Below are positions 33,554-42,458 of a stretch of 64,000 nt of DNA, one piece after another (the first letter of the stretch is position 1; every line of letters starts with the position of its first letter). The DNA is from Terrilactibacillus tamarindi (GTDB lineage: Bacteria > Bacillota > Bacilli > Bacillales > Sporolactobacillaceae): contig NZ_WNHB01000010.1 in assembly GCF_009718825.1 (NCBI RefSeq), forward strand, positions 1 to 64,000. Reading direction: 5' to 3'. Position numbers and translations under genes: made by a program. The notes under the pieces are model-generated. The model ran no database searches, was not told where the DNA came from, and saw only the letters and a program-made list of their open reading frames with translations.

Positions 33554-34378
33554 ATGACAGTGGGATATAAATTGGTATGCAGTGATATCGATGGAACGAT
33601 CATTAACTCGGATCACAAATTAAGCTTAGGAACAAAAAAGGCTGCAAAAGTTTTACAACAAAAAAAGATTCCACTCGTTCTCGTATCAGCAAGAATGCCT
33701 CAAGCAATGATTCCCCTACAAGAAGAATTAGGAAGTAGCGGACCGCTTATTTGCTTTAGTGGAGCTCTTGTATTAGGAGAAGAAAGACTGGATGGGACAC
33801 GGGAAGTTTTGAAGAATGCATGCCTAAATCAGAAAGATGTGCAGGATATTTATCATACATGTGTAGAAAAATTTCCTCAAATCAGCTTTACAGCATACAA
33901 TAAGACAGATTGGTTGGTTTCATCTGACCAAGATGGATGGGTTATTCAAGAACATGACATCACTGGAACACCGATGAACGTATTTTCCTTTCAGTCAGAC
34001 TCTTTATATCCTGAGGTAAATAAAATCTTATGCATGGGTCCACGCCAAGTTATCAAGACTCTTGAAGAACACTTACATGTGAATTTTTCCGACTTAACGA
34101 TTTACCGATCAAAGCCAAATTATTTAGAAATTATGGCGCAGCACGTTTCTAAGTCAAATGCCATTAGCATCCTATTGGAGCGGTATCAGATTAATAGGGA
34201 AGATGTTATTGCTTTTGGTGACAATTATAATGATATAGATATGTTACAAGCTTGTGGGCTTGGAGTTGCCATGGGGAATGCACCAGATGAGGTAAAAGCG
34301 ATTTCAGATGCTGTTACGTTAACAAATGATGAAGAAGGCATTAAAGTCGCACTTGAAAAATATTGCTTTGTATCGTGA
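33554..34378 (+). CDS. Cof-type HAD phosphatase
   Basis: 274 residues. HAD superfamily (Cof/IIB cap). Motif I is CSDIDGTIINSD, with the nucleophilic Asp near residue 10; motif II Ser in LVSARMP; motif IV GDNYNDIDML near residue 218. Dephosphorylates sugar phosphates or similar. Cotranscribed with the DeoR gene. Confidence 0.88.
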   Translation: MTVGYKLVCSDIDGTIINSDHKLSLGTKKAAKVLQQKKIPLVLVSARMPQAMIPLQEELGSSGPLICFSGALVLGEERLDGTREVLKNACLNQKDVQDIYHTCVEKFPQISFTAYNKTDWLVSSDQDGWVIQEHDITGTPMNVFSFQSDSLYPEVNKILCMGPRQVIKTLEEHLHVNFSDLTIYRSKPNYLEIMAQHVSKSNAISILLERYQINREDVIAFGDNYNDIDMLQACGLGVAMGNAPDEVKAISDAVTLTNDEEGIKVALEKYCFVS

Positions 34379-34417
34379 TTATGCTCCTATTTTTATAATT
34401 GAATAAAAACAAAAAAG

Positions 34418-34448
34418 GATGCAATATAGGTTGATGACATATTGCATC
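34418..34448 (+). terminator. terminator after the HAD gene
   Basis: GATGCAATAT (34418-34427) pairs with ATATTGCATC (34439-34448); the following tract is T-rich but interrupted. Confidence 0.65.
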
Positions 34449-34503
34449 TATTTCTTTCACATGATAAGACTAAAATCTCTCCTAAAAGGATGATTCATCT
34501 ATC

Positions 34504-35760
34504 ATGTTAAGAAAACTTTACTTGATCTTGCTATGTTTTATCAGCTTAGCTGGGGTTGCTCCATGTTTTGCTCATGCACAGACTTTAGATTTTCAAGCGT
34601 CAAAAGCAGCGTTTATTAGAGACGGAGATTTATGGACTAGGATTCAAGGAAAAGAGAAACGGATAACCCAATCTGGTCATGTCCATTCACCTCAGTGGTC
34701 ATCTGATGGTCAATGGATCGCTTATTTGGAAGATGTTAAACCACCTAAGATGACCAATGATCTATGGGTCTATAACGTGACAACCACTCAAAAGAGACGG
34801 ATCTTTCAAGATGCTAAAAATCCACATTGGCATCCAATTAAGCCTCTTCTTGCTTTTCAAGGTGGGCATGAATTAAGTGGTCTATTAAATGTATCAAATC
34901 TTCAGTCGTTTAATAATGTGGCCCTTGGTGTGGACGATTTTATCTGGTATCCGGATGGGAGATCCTTTTTACTTGAATCTTCAGCGACACTTCGGCCTGA
35001 TGGTTGGACAAATAGTATTTTATATAAAAAGAACTTTCATTCATTGTCAGAAATGAATAGGCTTAGCGATGCTAAACGATTTTTTATAATACCAAAAACG
35101 GTAGACCTTCATGGGGAAGAGAATTTGGCTATCGGTGCGGATAGTTTTTCTTTTTCACCATCATCAAAATGGCTTTCCTTCATAGTTTATCCTACGGCCT
35201 CTTTGTCTATGGATAGTAATATGCTTTGTCTTCTCTCCAAAGATGGTAAGACATTTAAAGTACTTGATGAAGTGATTCGTGATATCGGTCAACCTAAATG
35301 GGCGCCTTCTAAAGATACCCTTGGATTTATAGCTGGTGGAGGCCGATTGGTCTTTGGTTATTCAAATAAGAAACTTAAAGTACAAGAAACTTCAAGATCA
35401 TTAACACTAACACCAAAAAAGAAAGCAGACTTAAATTTTACTTGGGTTAATCATCGCACGCTAGTGACATCACGAGTGGATGAACAGGATTGGACCCTTT
35501 CGCCAAATCCAGTATTGGTGAATATAAAGTTACCAGGTCGAAAGCAAACACAGATCACACATCCACCAAAAGCAGAAGGTGACTACAATCCTCATTACCT
35601 TAATAAATCCCATTCTCTCGTTTGGCTACGATCCCCTAACATTTATCTTAAGCATGCAGATGTATGGACCGCCCACGCCGATGGGTCAAAAGCTAAAAGA
35701 TGGATTTCGAATGTAAGTGATATAGCTGTTTACGAGACAGATAATATGAATATGAATTAA
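34504..35760 (+). CDS. secreted TolB-like beta-propeller protein
   Basis: 418 residues. The N-terminal signal peptide (about 26 residues, ending AHA-QT) predicts export. The mature part has repeats of the PD40/TolB type, for example SPQWSSDGQWIAYL near residue 65, PKWAPSKDTLGFI near 265 and DYNPHYLNKSHSLVWL near 360. Such propellers bind proteins or glycans at the surface. No enzyme motif. Monocistronic with a hairpin after it. Specific role unknown. Confidence 0.75.
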   Translation: MLRKLYLILLCFISLAGVAPCFAHAQTLDFQASKAAFIRDGDLWTRIQGKEKRITQSGHVHSPQWSSDGQWIAYLEDVKPPKMTNDLWVYNVTTTQKRRIFQDAKNPHWHPIKPLLAFQGGHELSGLLNVSNLQSFNNVALGVDDFIWYPDGRSFLLESSATLRPDGWTNSILYKKNFHSLSEMNRLSDAKRFFIIPKTVDLHGEENLAIGADSFSFSPSSKWLSFIVYPTASLSMDSNMLCLLSKDGKTFKVLDEVIRDIGQPKWAPSKDTLGFIAGGGRLVFGYSNKKLKVQETSRSLTLTPKKKADLNFTWVNHRTLVTSRVDEQDWTLSPNPVLVNIKLPGRKQTQITHPPKAEGDYNPHYLNKSHSLVWLRSPNIYLKHADVWTAHADGSKAKRWISNVSDIAVYETDNMNMN

Positions 35761-35816
35761 TTCTGCCTGTTTTGGTGTATTCGTGTGAAACGAATGAGGT
35801 AAATGTCACGGTTAAT

Positions 35817-35860
35817 TGCATGATAGTTCACTTTTAAAGTGTGATTATCGTGCTTCTTTA
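35817..35860 (+). terminator. terminator after the TolB-like gene
   Basis: GCATGATA pairs (one G-T) with TATCGTGC, with inner CACTTT/AAAGTG, then a T-rich tail. It spans about 35818-35854. Confidence 0.6.
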
Positions 35861-36059
35861 TTGTTAGAAAAAAGTGTCTCATAGCGAATGGCAACGAGGT
35901 AGCACAATAAAAATGGGGGATTTAGGGTTAGTCAGTGCTCATTCTTCTACACTATACATCTATCACGGATAATAACAGAAAAAACAGGGTTATGAAAAAT
36001 TAAGTTGAATAGAAAGCACGTACAATGTTTATGCTGAGTGATGACCTCGTTTAAGAGCG

Positions 36060-36300
36060 TGGTCGTGCAAATCAGTTCAGGATTGTGCAACAGGCCAGAG
36101 GTCGTGCAATTCAGTCTGGGAGCGGTGCAATTCAGTCTTGGAGTGGTGCAATTCAGTATCGGAGTCGTGCAATCCAGTCTCGGAGTGGTGCAATTCAGTC
36201 TGGGAGTAGTGCGATTCAGTTTCAAAGTGATGCAAGTCAGTCTCGAAGTGGTGCAATTAATCTCGGAGCGGTGCAATTCAGTGTCGAGGTGTGCAATTTA
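36060..36300. repeat. 21-bp tandem array C (about 12 units)
   Basis: GTGCAA cores at 36065, 36085, 36104, 36125, 36146, 36167, 36188, 36209, 36230, 36251, 36271 and 36291. The step is 21 in the middle and 19-20 at the edges. Consensus GGAGTGGTGCAATTCAGTCTC shares its frame and core with arrays A and B. Confidence 0.92.
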
Positions 36301-36511
36301 GACCCAAATTTTGCATATGAGTCAAGGTGGTTAGGGCTCATTGATGCAATGACTTCTTTTTTAATAAGCCATTAAAAATGGAAAGCTTTGCAGGAGTCTT
36401 GTTCTCTCGTCCAACGGTTTCATTTATATGTTTTTAGTTATATATTTAAATATGTTTAAAGTTAGATACAGTGACTGGGTGGTCTCATTAATTGTGATTT
36501 AACTTTTTTTT
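36301..36511. other. intergenic region between array C and the gtrB remnant
   Basis: AT-rich, no frame with coding character. Probably the site of the deletion that removed most of the glycosyltransferase gene. Confidence 0.3.
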
Positions 36512-36658
36512 AGTGGAATTGAGCTTTTTAATCTCGGTATTATCGGTGAATACATTGGACGAATTTACGATGAAGCACGGGACAGGCCAAGCTCTACATT
36601 CTTTAAACCAAAAAATAGGAGATACGTCTCAACATGTCTAATTCAATTGTTTCAATGA
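36512..36658 (+). pseudogene. 3' remnant of a GtrB-type glycosyltransferase
   Basis: The frame reads [20 protein letters not shown] followed by EARDRP, the hallmark C-terminus of bactoprenol glucosyl/dolichol-phosphate-type GT2 transferases. An in-frame stop precedes it and the rest of the gene is absent. It overlaps the start of gtrA, as intact gtrB-gtrA pairs do. Confidence 0.8.
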
Positions 36659-37044
36659 TTAAGTTTGGTATTGTAGGATGCTTAAATACACTTATTGATT
36701 TTATTGTTTTTGCACTATTAACAGCGCTAGGACTTCCTTATGTTATTTCGCAATGTATTTCTTACGGGGCGGGAGTACTTAACAGCTATGTCCTCAACCG
36801 TTCATGGACGTTTGAACAAAAGAATCAAACGAACAAAACGCAGGAGTTTGTAAAATTTGTTTTAATCAATATGATAACTCTCCTCATTACATTGAGCTTA
36901 TTAGCTTACTTTTACCAAGTCATTGGATTACCTCAGCTCGTAAGTAAAGCCATGGCCACCATTATTGGTGTTGCTATTAACTTTATCGGCAGTCGGTTTT
37001 GGGTATTTAAAGCGGAAAGAACGAAGAAAAAGAACATATTATAA
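36634..37044 (+). CDS. GtrA-family flippase-like membrane protein
   Basis: 136 residues, four membrane segments; GtrA family (PF04138). Markers: [17 protein letters not shown] near residue 8, YVLNRSWTF near 53 and [10 protein letters not shown] near 117. These proteins are thought to move polyprenyl-linked sugar, made by an adjacent GtrB, across the membrane. Here the gtrB partner is only a remnant, so this gene may be orphaned or use another transferase. Confidence 0.85.
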   Translation: MSNSIVSMIKFGIVGCLNTLIDFIVFALLTALGLPYVISQCISYGAGVLNSYVLNRSWTFEQKNQTNKTQEFVKFVLINMITLLITLSLLAYFYQVIGLPQLVSKAMATIIGVAINFIGSRFWVFKAERTKKKNIL

Positions 37045-37299
37045 TGAACGATATCGATGAGATTGTTAATAGCTAAAGAGCATCTAAACGTACACTCAAT
37101 GATACGGTTCTTATGGTGATTAATCATTTTCGCATTAAAATAGCAGTATTTGAATGACCAAGTCATATAAGTCAAGAGGATGCTAAATAATAATGCTAAA
37201 TAATATCTAACAGCTTTTGCAATAATAAATAAATAGTTGTTGCCTATTCTTAATCCCGCCATAGAATATAGTAAACAATGCCTGAAAAGGTGGGTTTAT

Positions 37300-37704
37300 A
37301 TGGGGATTGATTATAGTTTTGATGTTTCTAAAGCGACAAAACATCAGTTAACGCAGTTATTTAAATCCTTAGAATGGAAATCGGGAAATTATCCAGAAAA
37401 ACTTGAGAAAGCCATTCAACAGTCGGATAGTGTTGTGACTGCCTGGGATGGAGACAAACTCGTAGGGCTTGTTAATGCTTTATCAGATGGCATTTTAAAT
37501 GTTTATTTTCACTATGTCTTGATTCACCCAAACTATCAGCACCGGGGGATCGGAAAAAAATTAATGAACATGATGCTTGAACAATACCGTGATTTCCCAA
37601 CGAAAATGCTTGTCTCTTATCCAGAATCTGTCTCGTTTTATAAAAAACTCGGATTTGAAATTAAAGAAGGATCTGCCCCTATGGCGATTTCTGAATTGTT
37701 TTAA
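37300..37704 (+). CDS. GNAT-family N-acetyltransferase
   Basis: 134 residues from ATG 37300, with AAAAGGTGG upstream (an earlier frame opening at 37237 is unsupported). The acetyl-CoA loop is HPNYQHRGIGKKLM near residue 77, and the C-terminal strand is SFYKKLGF. The substrate is unknown. Confidence 0.85.
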   Translation: MGIDYSFDVSKATKHQLTQLFKSLEWKSGNYPEKLEKAIQQSDSVVTAWDGDKLVGLVNALSDGILNVYFHYVLIHPNYQHRGIGKKLMNMMLEQYRDFPTKMLVSYPESVSFYKKLGFEIKEGSAPMAISELF

Positions 37705-37710
37705 GTTATT

Positions 37711-37745
37711 ATCAGGTCCTGCAATTACGAGGACCTGATTTTGTT
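37711..37745 (+). terminator. terminator after the GNAT gene
   Basis: ATCAGGTCCT (37711-37720) pairs with AGGACCTGAT (37730-37739), then TTTTGTT. Array D begins about 40 bases later. Confidence 0.85.
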
Positions 37746-37783
37746 ACATATGATCTGTCGGGACCCTAAGGCAATGAGAAGTC

Positions 37784-38200
37784 GTGCAATAGATCTAAAA
37801 GAGGCTCAATAACAAGTTCAAGCGCCGCAATAAAATCAAAAGAAGCTCAATTGCAAGCCGAAGCGCCGCAATAAAACAAAAAGAGGCTCAATTGCAAGCC
37901 GAAGCGCCGCAATAAAACAAAAAGAAGCTCAATTGCAAGCCGAAGCGCCGCAATAAATCACAAAGAGGCTCAATAGCAAGTCCAAGCGCCGCAATAAATC
38001 ACAAAGAAGCTCAATAACAAGTCGAAGCGCCGCAATAAAATCAAAAGAGGCTCAATAACAAATCCAAGCGCCGTAATAAAATCAAAAGAGGCTCAATAAC
38101 AAATCCAAGTGCCGCAATAAAATCAAAAGAGGCTCAATAACAAGCCCAAGCGCTGCAATAAATCTAAAAGCACCTCAATTCAACAAGGTCGAAGCGACTC
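37784..38200. repeat. 41-bp compound tandem array D (about 10 units)
   Basis: Units of about 41 bp, each with two cores: GCTCAAT and, about 21 bases later, CCGCAAT (GCTCAAT at 37804, 37845, 37886 and 37927). CAAT thus recurs every 20-21 bp. Third in a series where an array directly follows a terminator. It fills the gap between convergent GNAT and yhfT. Related to arrays A-C only by core and spacing. Confidence 0.9.
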
Positions 38201-38215
38201 GGTATTCGTGCCACT

Positions 38216-39613
38216 TCATTTGATCTTTTTTAGACTAATTTTATCCACTTTTCCACTTCTTAGTTTTGGAAGTTCTTTAAGGACAATCCATTTTCTTGGT
38301 TTTTTATAGGAGGCGAGCATAGAATTTAATGCCTTTTTTGTTTCACTTAAGGAAATGTCGTTCAAAACAACCGCAGCAACGACGATTTCACTTCGACTAT
38401 CATCCAGTTGTCCAAATACGGCTGCTTCTTCAACGCCTTGAATGGATAAAAGGAGCTCTTCGATTTCCTCAGTAAAAATCATGCTTCCACCACTTTTAAT
38501 AATGTCACGATCACGGCCGATAATTTTCAAACTTCCGTCTTCGTTCATCAATCCAAGGTCATGTGATGTCACATAGCCTTTATAAAAGGAACGTTCTGTT
38601 TCAACCGAATTGTTGACAAAGCCACTAAACGCTTGAGCTGTTTTAACGAAAACTTTCCCAATTTCACCAAACGGCACTACTTCACCGATATCATTACGTA
38701 TCGTTACATCGACACTTTTAATAGGGAAGCCAACTGTATCTGGTCCTTTTTTCGCTTGTTCAGGAGTTAGTATACTGACACAGCCCATTTCAGAAGAACC
38801 ATAATATTCGTATAACTGACTATTAGGAAAAGCCTTTTCAAAAGATCTTCTAAGTTTCGTAGATAAGGTATTCCCGACAGAAATAACGGTATGAGGCATC
38901 TTATTTGTTTCAAGTGGATGCACTTGGTGATATTTTATTAAAGGCTGAATGAGAGCTGGTGTGATGGTAACACAGGTTGATTCGCTATTAAAAAATGATT
39001 CTGGTGAAAAATTGTTTACCATATGTACTTCTATACCAACACATAATGCTTGGAGTGCGGCAAACAACTGTGCGGAATATGAAAGATGTAAAGGGATCAA
39101 AATCCGGTCACCTGCACGAAGATGAAAATTTTCCGACCATTCATCAAAAGCTGAAGACCATGAATCATGACTTTTAATAAAACCTTTCGGGAAACCCGTT
39201 GATCCTGATGTAAACCCAAATAACAAGGGATCGGATAGAGTATAATTCAAAGTTGTAAAAGAATGCTCTTCCTTAACTGGCATCTTTTGAATTCCTTTAT
39301 TCGATATAAGCCAATGAGGCATTTGGATAGAAAACGTTCGTTCCAGTTCGGAATCTGATAATTCATGGTGAAGCGGCATGATGATTCCTTTGCATTCGAG
39401 AACAGCTAAAACATCTATCACATAGGTTATATCGTTAGGAAGACAGATCGCAAAGATATCACCAGGTTTTGCGCCTGCGTTAAGAAATTGCTTCTTACGT
39501 TGACGAATGCATGTTTGTAATGTGGAAAAGGACATACGGGTTTGACCGTTTGACAGTGCCCAGTGGTGAGGTGTTTTTTTAGATTGGTCAAAAATGCGTT
39601 GTTCAATTCTCAT
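38216..39613 (-). CDS. yhfT: acyl-CoA ligase YhfT-like
   Basis: 465 residues; ANL superfamily acid-CoA ligase. P-loop-like FTSGSTGFPKG near residue 152, YYGSSEMG near 270, adenylate-binding GRDRDIIKSGG near 368, catalytic Lys in SGKVDK near the C-terminus. All core residues present. Divergent from a thiolase gene, the same arrangement as yhfS/yhfT in B. subtilis. Forms acyl-CoA from a carboxylic acid, ATP and CoA; chain length unknown. Confidence 0.83.
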   Translation of the reverse strand: MRIEQRIFDQSKKTPHHWALSNGQTRMSFSTLQTCIRQRKKQFLNAGAKPGDIFAICLPNDITYVIDVLAVLECKGIIMPLHHELSDSELERTFSIQMPHWLISNKGIQKMPVKEEHSFTTLNYTLSDPLLFGFTSGSTGFPKGFIKSHDSWSSAFDEWSENFHLRAGDRILIPLHLSYSAQLFAALQALCVGIEVHMVNNFSPESFFNSESTCVTITPALIQPLIKYHQVHPLETNKMPHTVISVGNTLSTKLRRSFEKAFPNSQLYEYYGSSEMGCVSILTPEQAKKGPDTVGFPIKSVDVTIRNDIGEVVPFGEIGKVFVKTAQAFSGFVNNSVETERSFYKGYVTSHDLGLMNEDGSLKIIGRDRDIIKSGGSMIFTEEIEELLLSIQGVEEAAVFGQLDDSRSEIVVAAVVLNDISLSETKKALNSMLASYKKPRKWIVLKELPKLRSGKVDKISLKKIK

Positions 39614-39782
39614 AATAACCGCCCGTTCTAAACATAATGAAATACTATTAAAAGTGTAAAACAGCTTTTAAAAAATGTAAACTAGTTATATGATTAAGTT
39701 TACCAATGAGTCTCTTTTTAAGCTTTTTTGTTGAAAAATAGTTAAACAAACGTTTGATTAATAGATTTAAAGAGGTGATAGC

Positions 39783-40898
39783 ATGAATAAAGCGGTTATT
39801 GTACGCGCAAAACGGTCTCCTATTGGGAGAAAAGATGGTGCTTTGAAAAAGGTAAAGCCACAAGATTTAGTTGCCCCTCTTCTAAAAACATGTAGTCAGG
39901 ATTTGGAAAACAGAATAGATGATGTTGTGCTAGGCAATATTGTTGGACCTGGAGGGAATCTAGCAAGATTAGCCGCTCTAACGGCTAGGTTGCCTGAATC
40001 AATCCCCGGTATGACGATTGATCGTCAATGCAGTGCAGGATTAGAAGCCATTAGAACCGCCTGCTACTTTATTCAAGGTGGGGCCGGTCAGTGTTATTTA
40101 GCAGGTGGCGTTGAAAGTACAAGCTTATCTCCTTTTAAAGAGCGGGCACAGTTCTCACCTCTCGAAATGGGCGATCCGGATATGGGGATGGCGGCTGAAT
40201 ATGTCGCTGAGCATGACAATATTTCTAGGGAGGCTCAAGATGAGTATGCTTTGCTTAGTTATCAAAGAAGTCAAGAATCATTTGAACAAGACTATTTTGA
40301 TTGTGAAATTTTAAAGAGATCCGAGCTCCCGGTAGATGAATGTTTTACTAAAAAAAGACCTATGGATCGGCTCATTCGTCGGGCTAAACCTGTATTTAAG
40401 GAAAATGGAACCGTCACGGCAACCAATAGCTGTGGAATTAACGATGGAGCCTGTGTGACAACCATCATGGAAGAACAAATGGCAATAGAACTAGGGTTCA
40501 CACCTGTTCTACGATTTGTTGACTCGTGTGTATCAGGTGTACATCCCTTTTACCCTGCTATAGCGCCGGTTCCAGCGATTAAAACTTTATTAAAAAGAAA
40601 CGATTTGGCTATTTCCGATATTGATCTGTTTGAAATGAATGAGGCGTTTGCAGTAAAAATCGTAGCTTGTTCCCGTGAGCTTGAAATTCCAATAGAGAAA
40701 ATAAATATAAGAGGCGGGGCGCTTACAATGGGACATCCTTATGGGGCTTCAGGTGCTATTTTGGTAACGCGTTTGTTTTATGAAGCTCAAAGGAGAAAGG
40801 ACCTGAATTATGTCGTAGCAGCAATAGGAAGCGGCGGAGGGGTTGGTATTGCTGTTTTGTTTGAAGTGGTTAACGAGACTGACATTGCAACTTATTGA
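39783..40898 (+). CDS. yhfS: thiolase-family protein YhfS-like
   Basis: 371 residues, shorter than most acetyl-CoA acetyltransferases (about 393). The nucleophilic Cys is present in DRQCSAGLEAI near residue 83, as are NEAFAVK and the His of GGALTMGHPYGASG. The second active-site Cys of the canonical C-x-G-G-G motif is not seen: the region reads AIGSGGGVGIA, with Gly at the Cys position. ATG follows AAAGAGGTGATAG. Divergent from yhfT. The reaction may differ from classical thiolysis. Confidence 0.82.
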   Translation: MNKAVIVRAKRSPIGRKDGALKKVKPQDLVAPLLKTCSQDLENRIDDVVLGNIVGPGGNLARLAALTARLPESIPGMTIDRQCSAGLEAIRTACYFIQGGAGQCYLAGGVESTSLSPFKERAQFSPLEMGDPDMGMAAEYVAEHDNISREAQDEYALLSYQRSQESFEQDYFDCEILKRSELPVDECFTKKRPMDRLIRRAKPVFKENGTVTATNSCGINDGACVTTIMEEQMAIELGFTPVLRFVDSCVSGVHPFYPAIAPVPAIKTLLKRNDLAISDIDLFEMNEAFAVKIVACSRELEIPIEKINIRGGALTMGHPYGASGAILVTRLFYEAQRRKDLNYVVAAIGSGGGVGIAVLFEVVNETDIATY

Positions 40899-40948
40899 TC
40901 TAAGACAATTTGGTAGCTTTGGACTTGGTTGACTTTTTATATAAAAAT

Positions 40949-40984
40949 AGCCCATCCGTCATAACGGATGGGCTGATCTTTTTT
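40949..40984. terminator. bidirectional terminator yhfS/proC
   Basis: AGCCCATCCGT (40949-40959) pairs with ACGGATGGGCT (40964-40974), loop CATA, T-run at 40978-40984; serves convergent yhfS and proC. Confidence 0.9.
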
Positions 40985-41788
40985 CTAATTTATATGATTC
41001 GCCTTTTTCACGCAAGCATCAACTGCATCGATGACGGCGTGTCTAAATCCGTGTTTTTCAAGGGTACGAACGGCTTCGATGGTTGTACCACCTGGAGAGC
41101 AGACTTGGTCTTTTAATAATCCAGGATGTTCCCCAGATTCTAAAACGAGTTTTGCGGAACCTAGCACAGCTTGAGCGGCAAGTTTGTAGGCCGATGCGCG
41201 GGGCAGACCATTTAAGACGCCTCCATCTGCAAGAGATTCAATAAACATGTCAACGAATGCAGGGCTGCTACCTGCAATTGCCGCTGCGGCATTCATCAAC
41301 TTCTCATCGATAACTTCCGTTTTTCCTATAGCAGAAAATAGTTTATTGACGGTATTCCAGTCCTCTTCTGTGACAGGAGATTCAAATGAAATGGATGTCA
41401 TACCTTCACCAACAGCAGATGGTGTGTTTGGAAGCGCACGAATCACCTTGGCTTCCTGCCCAAGAGCATCTTTATATGATTGTATGGTTAAACCCACAGC
41501 AACTGTAACAATGAGGGTCTCGTTTGTCATGGTTTGTTTAATTTCTGTTAGAACAGTAGGAATAATATGTGGTTTTACAGCAAGAATTAAGATATCCGAT
41601 TCTTGGGCTACAACCACGTTGTTTTCTTTAAGTTGAAATCCCATCTCTTGTTGCAATTTTTCCTTGCGACCACTTTTTCCACTACTTACAATAATATCCT
41701 CTTTATCAACGACGCCGGCTTGTATTAGTCCTCTAATTATGGCACCGCCCATATTTCCTGAACCAATAAAGCCTATTTTTTTTCCCAT
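40985..41788 (-). CDS. proC: pyrroline-5-carboxylate reductase
   Basis: 267 residues. Last step of proline synthesis: reduces pyrroline-5-carboxylate with NAD(P)H. Rossmann start IGFIGSGNMGGAII, RALPNTPSAVGEGM near residue 118, and the P5CR signature region AAQAVLGSAKLVLESGEHPG followed by LKDQVCSPGGTTIEAV. Complete. Bacilli often have several paralogues (ProG, ProH, ProI), and I cannot say which this is. Confidence 0.9.
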   Translation of the reverse strand: MGKKIGFIGSGNMGGAIIRGLIQAGVVDKEDIIVSSGKSGRKEKLQQEMGFQLKENNVVVAQESDILILAVKPHIIPTVLTEIKQTMTNETLIVTVAVGLTIQSYKDALGQEAKVIRALPNTPSAVGEGMTSISFESPVTEEDWNTVNKLFSAIGKTEVIDEKLMNAAAAIAGSSPAFVDMFIESLADGGVLNGLPRASAYKLAAQAVLGSAKLVLESGEHPGLLKDQVCSPGGTTIEAVRTLEKHGFRHAVIDAVDACVKKANHIN

Positions 41789-41869
41789 AGTTTAACTCAT
41801 CCTTTATGACCTTTGTTGTCAGATATATTTGGCTAAAAAAACTATAACATGAAACGATAATATAAAAAA

Positions 41870-42032
41870 GTTCGAGTCTTTACCAAATGATAAGCTGCGA
41901 ATCTCGGCGCCCGCCAAGAGGATCTTCAACTAAAATCGCTCACAAGCTACCACATCATGTGAAATGCTAGTCCTCAGGAACGGCACCGCTCTTATCTTCT
42001 TGCATCTAGTTTTTAACCTTTTTGAACACGCC
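41870..42032 (-). repeat. dispersed repeat family 2, copy 1
   Basis: Read on the minus strand, it runs from GTGTTCAAAAAGG through GCAAGAAGAT, GAGATTCGCAGCTTATCATT to a degenerate end. It is about 160 bp and recognisably related to 62163-62317, though the middle differs. Ends are roughly inverted repeats. Confidence 0.7.
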
Positions 42033-42145
42033 TTTATAGTACCTAATTGAAATAGAGGTGCATCACATAACTTTAGAAAAAGTAATACTCTAAGTATATA
42101 ACGTTTTTAGTCATTTTTAACGTAGGTTTAGTATATGTGAAATAG

Positions 42146-42200
42146 ATAAAGTGAAACTTCCATCAGTGGGGGTCTTTACTTGCCGTTAAGGTGGGATAAA
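42146..42200 (-). mobile_element. bcr1-like repeat, copy 5 (55-bp miniature)
   Basis: On the minus strand: TTTATCCCACCTTAACGGC at one end, GGAAGTTTCACTTTAT at the other, joined by AAGTAAAGACCCCCACTGAT. Only the two ends of the 157-bp element remain. Flanked by ATAAA on both sides. Located in the proC-reductase gap. Confidence 0.8.
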
Positions 42201-42458
42201 TATTAAAGATTTATTGCCAGCCCCCTTATCATATAAATAGTGTACGTGATCGGTACAATGTGACTTTTGTCTCTTAGATGATAATCGGTTACAATAGGGT
42301 AAAGTCACCTTAAAATGGAAGACTACAATCAAATTCAAGTTGACAGGTTGGAAAAGTAAGAATTAAACTAACTTTAAAGAACTTATATATGACATTGTTC
42401 ATCATCATTTAAGAAGGTTACGAGAATGATATGATCTATATAGAGAGGGAGGGGTAGT
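42201..42458. other. leader of the flavin reductase gene
   Basis: AT-rich, about 260 bases. I see no clear promoter pair, terminator or riboswitch-like structure. Confidence 0.3.

Noticed and set aside
37784-38200. CRISPR array
   Set aside because: Repeats are contiguous and spacer-like parts are themselves repeated; no cas genes in the window. Same for arrays A-C.
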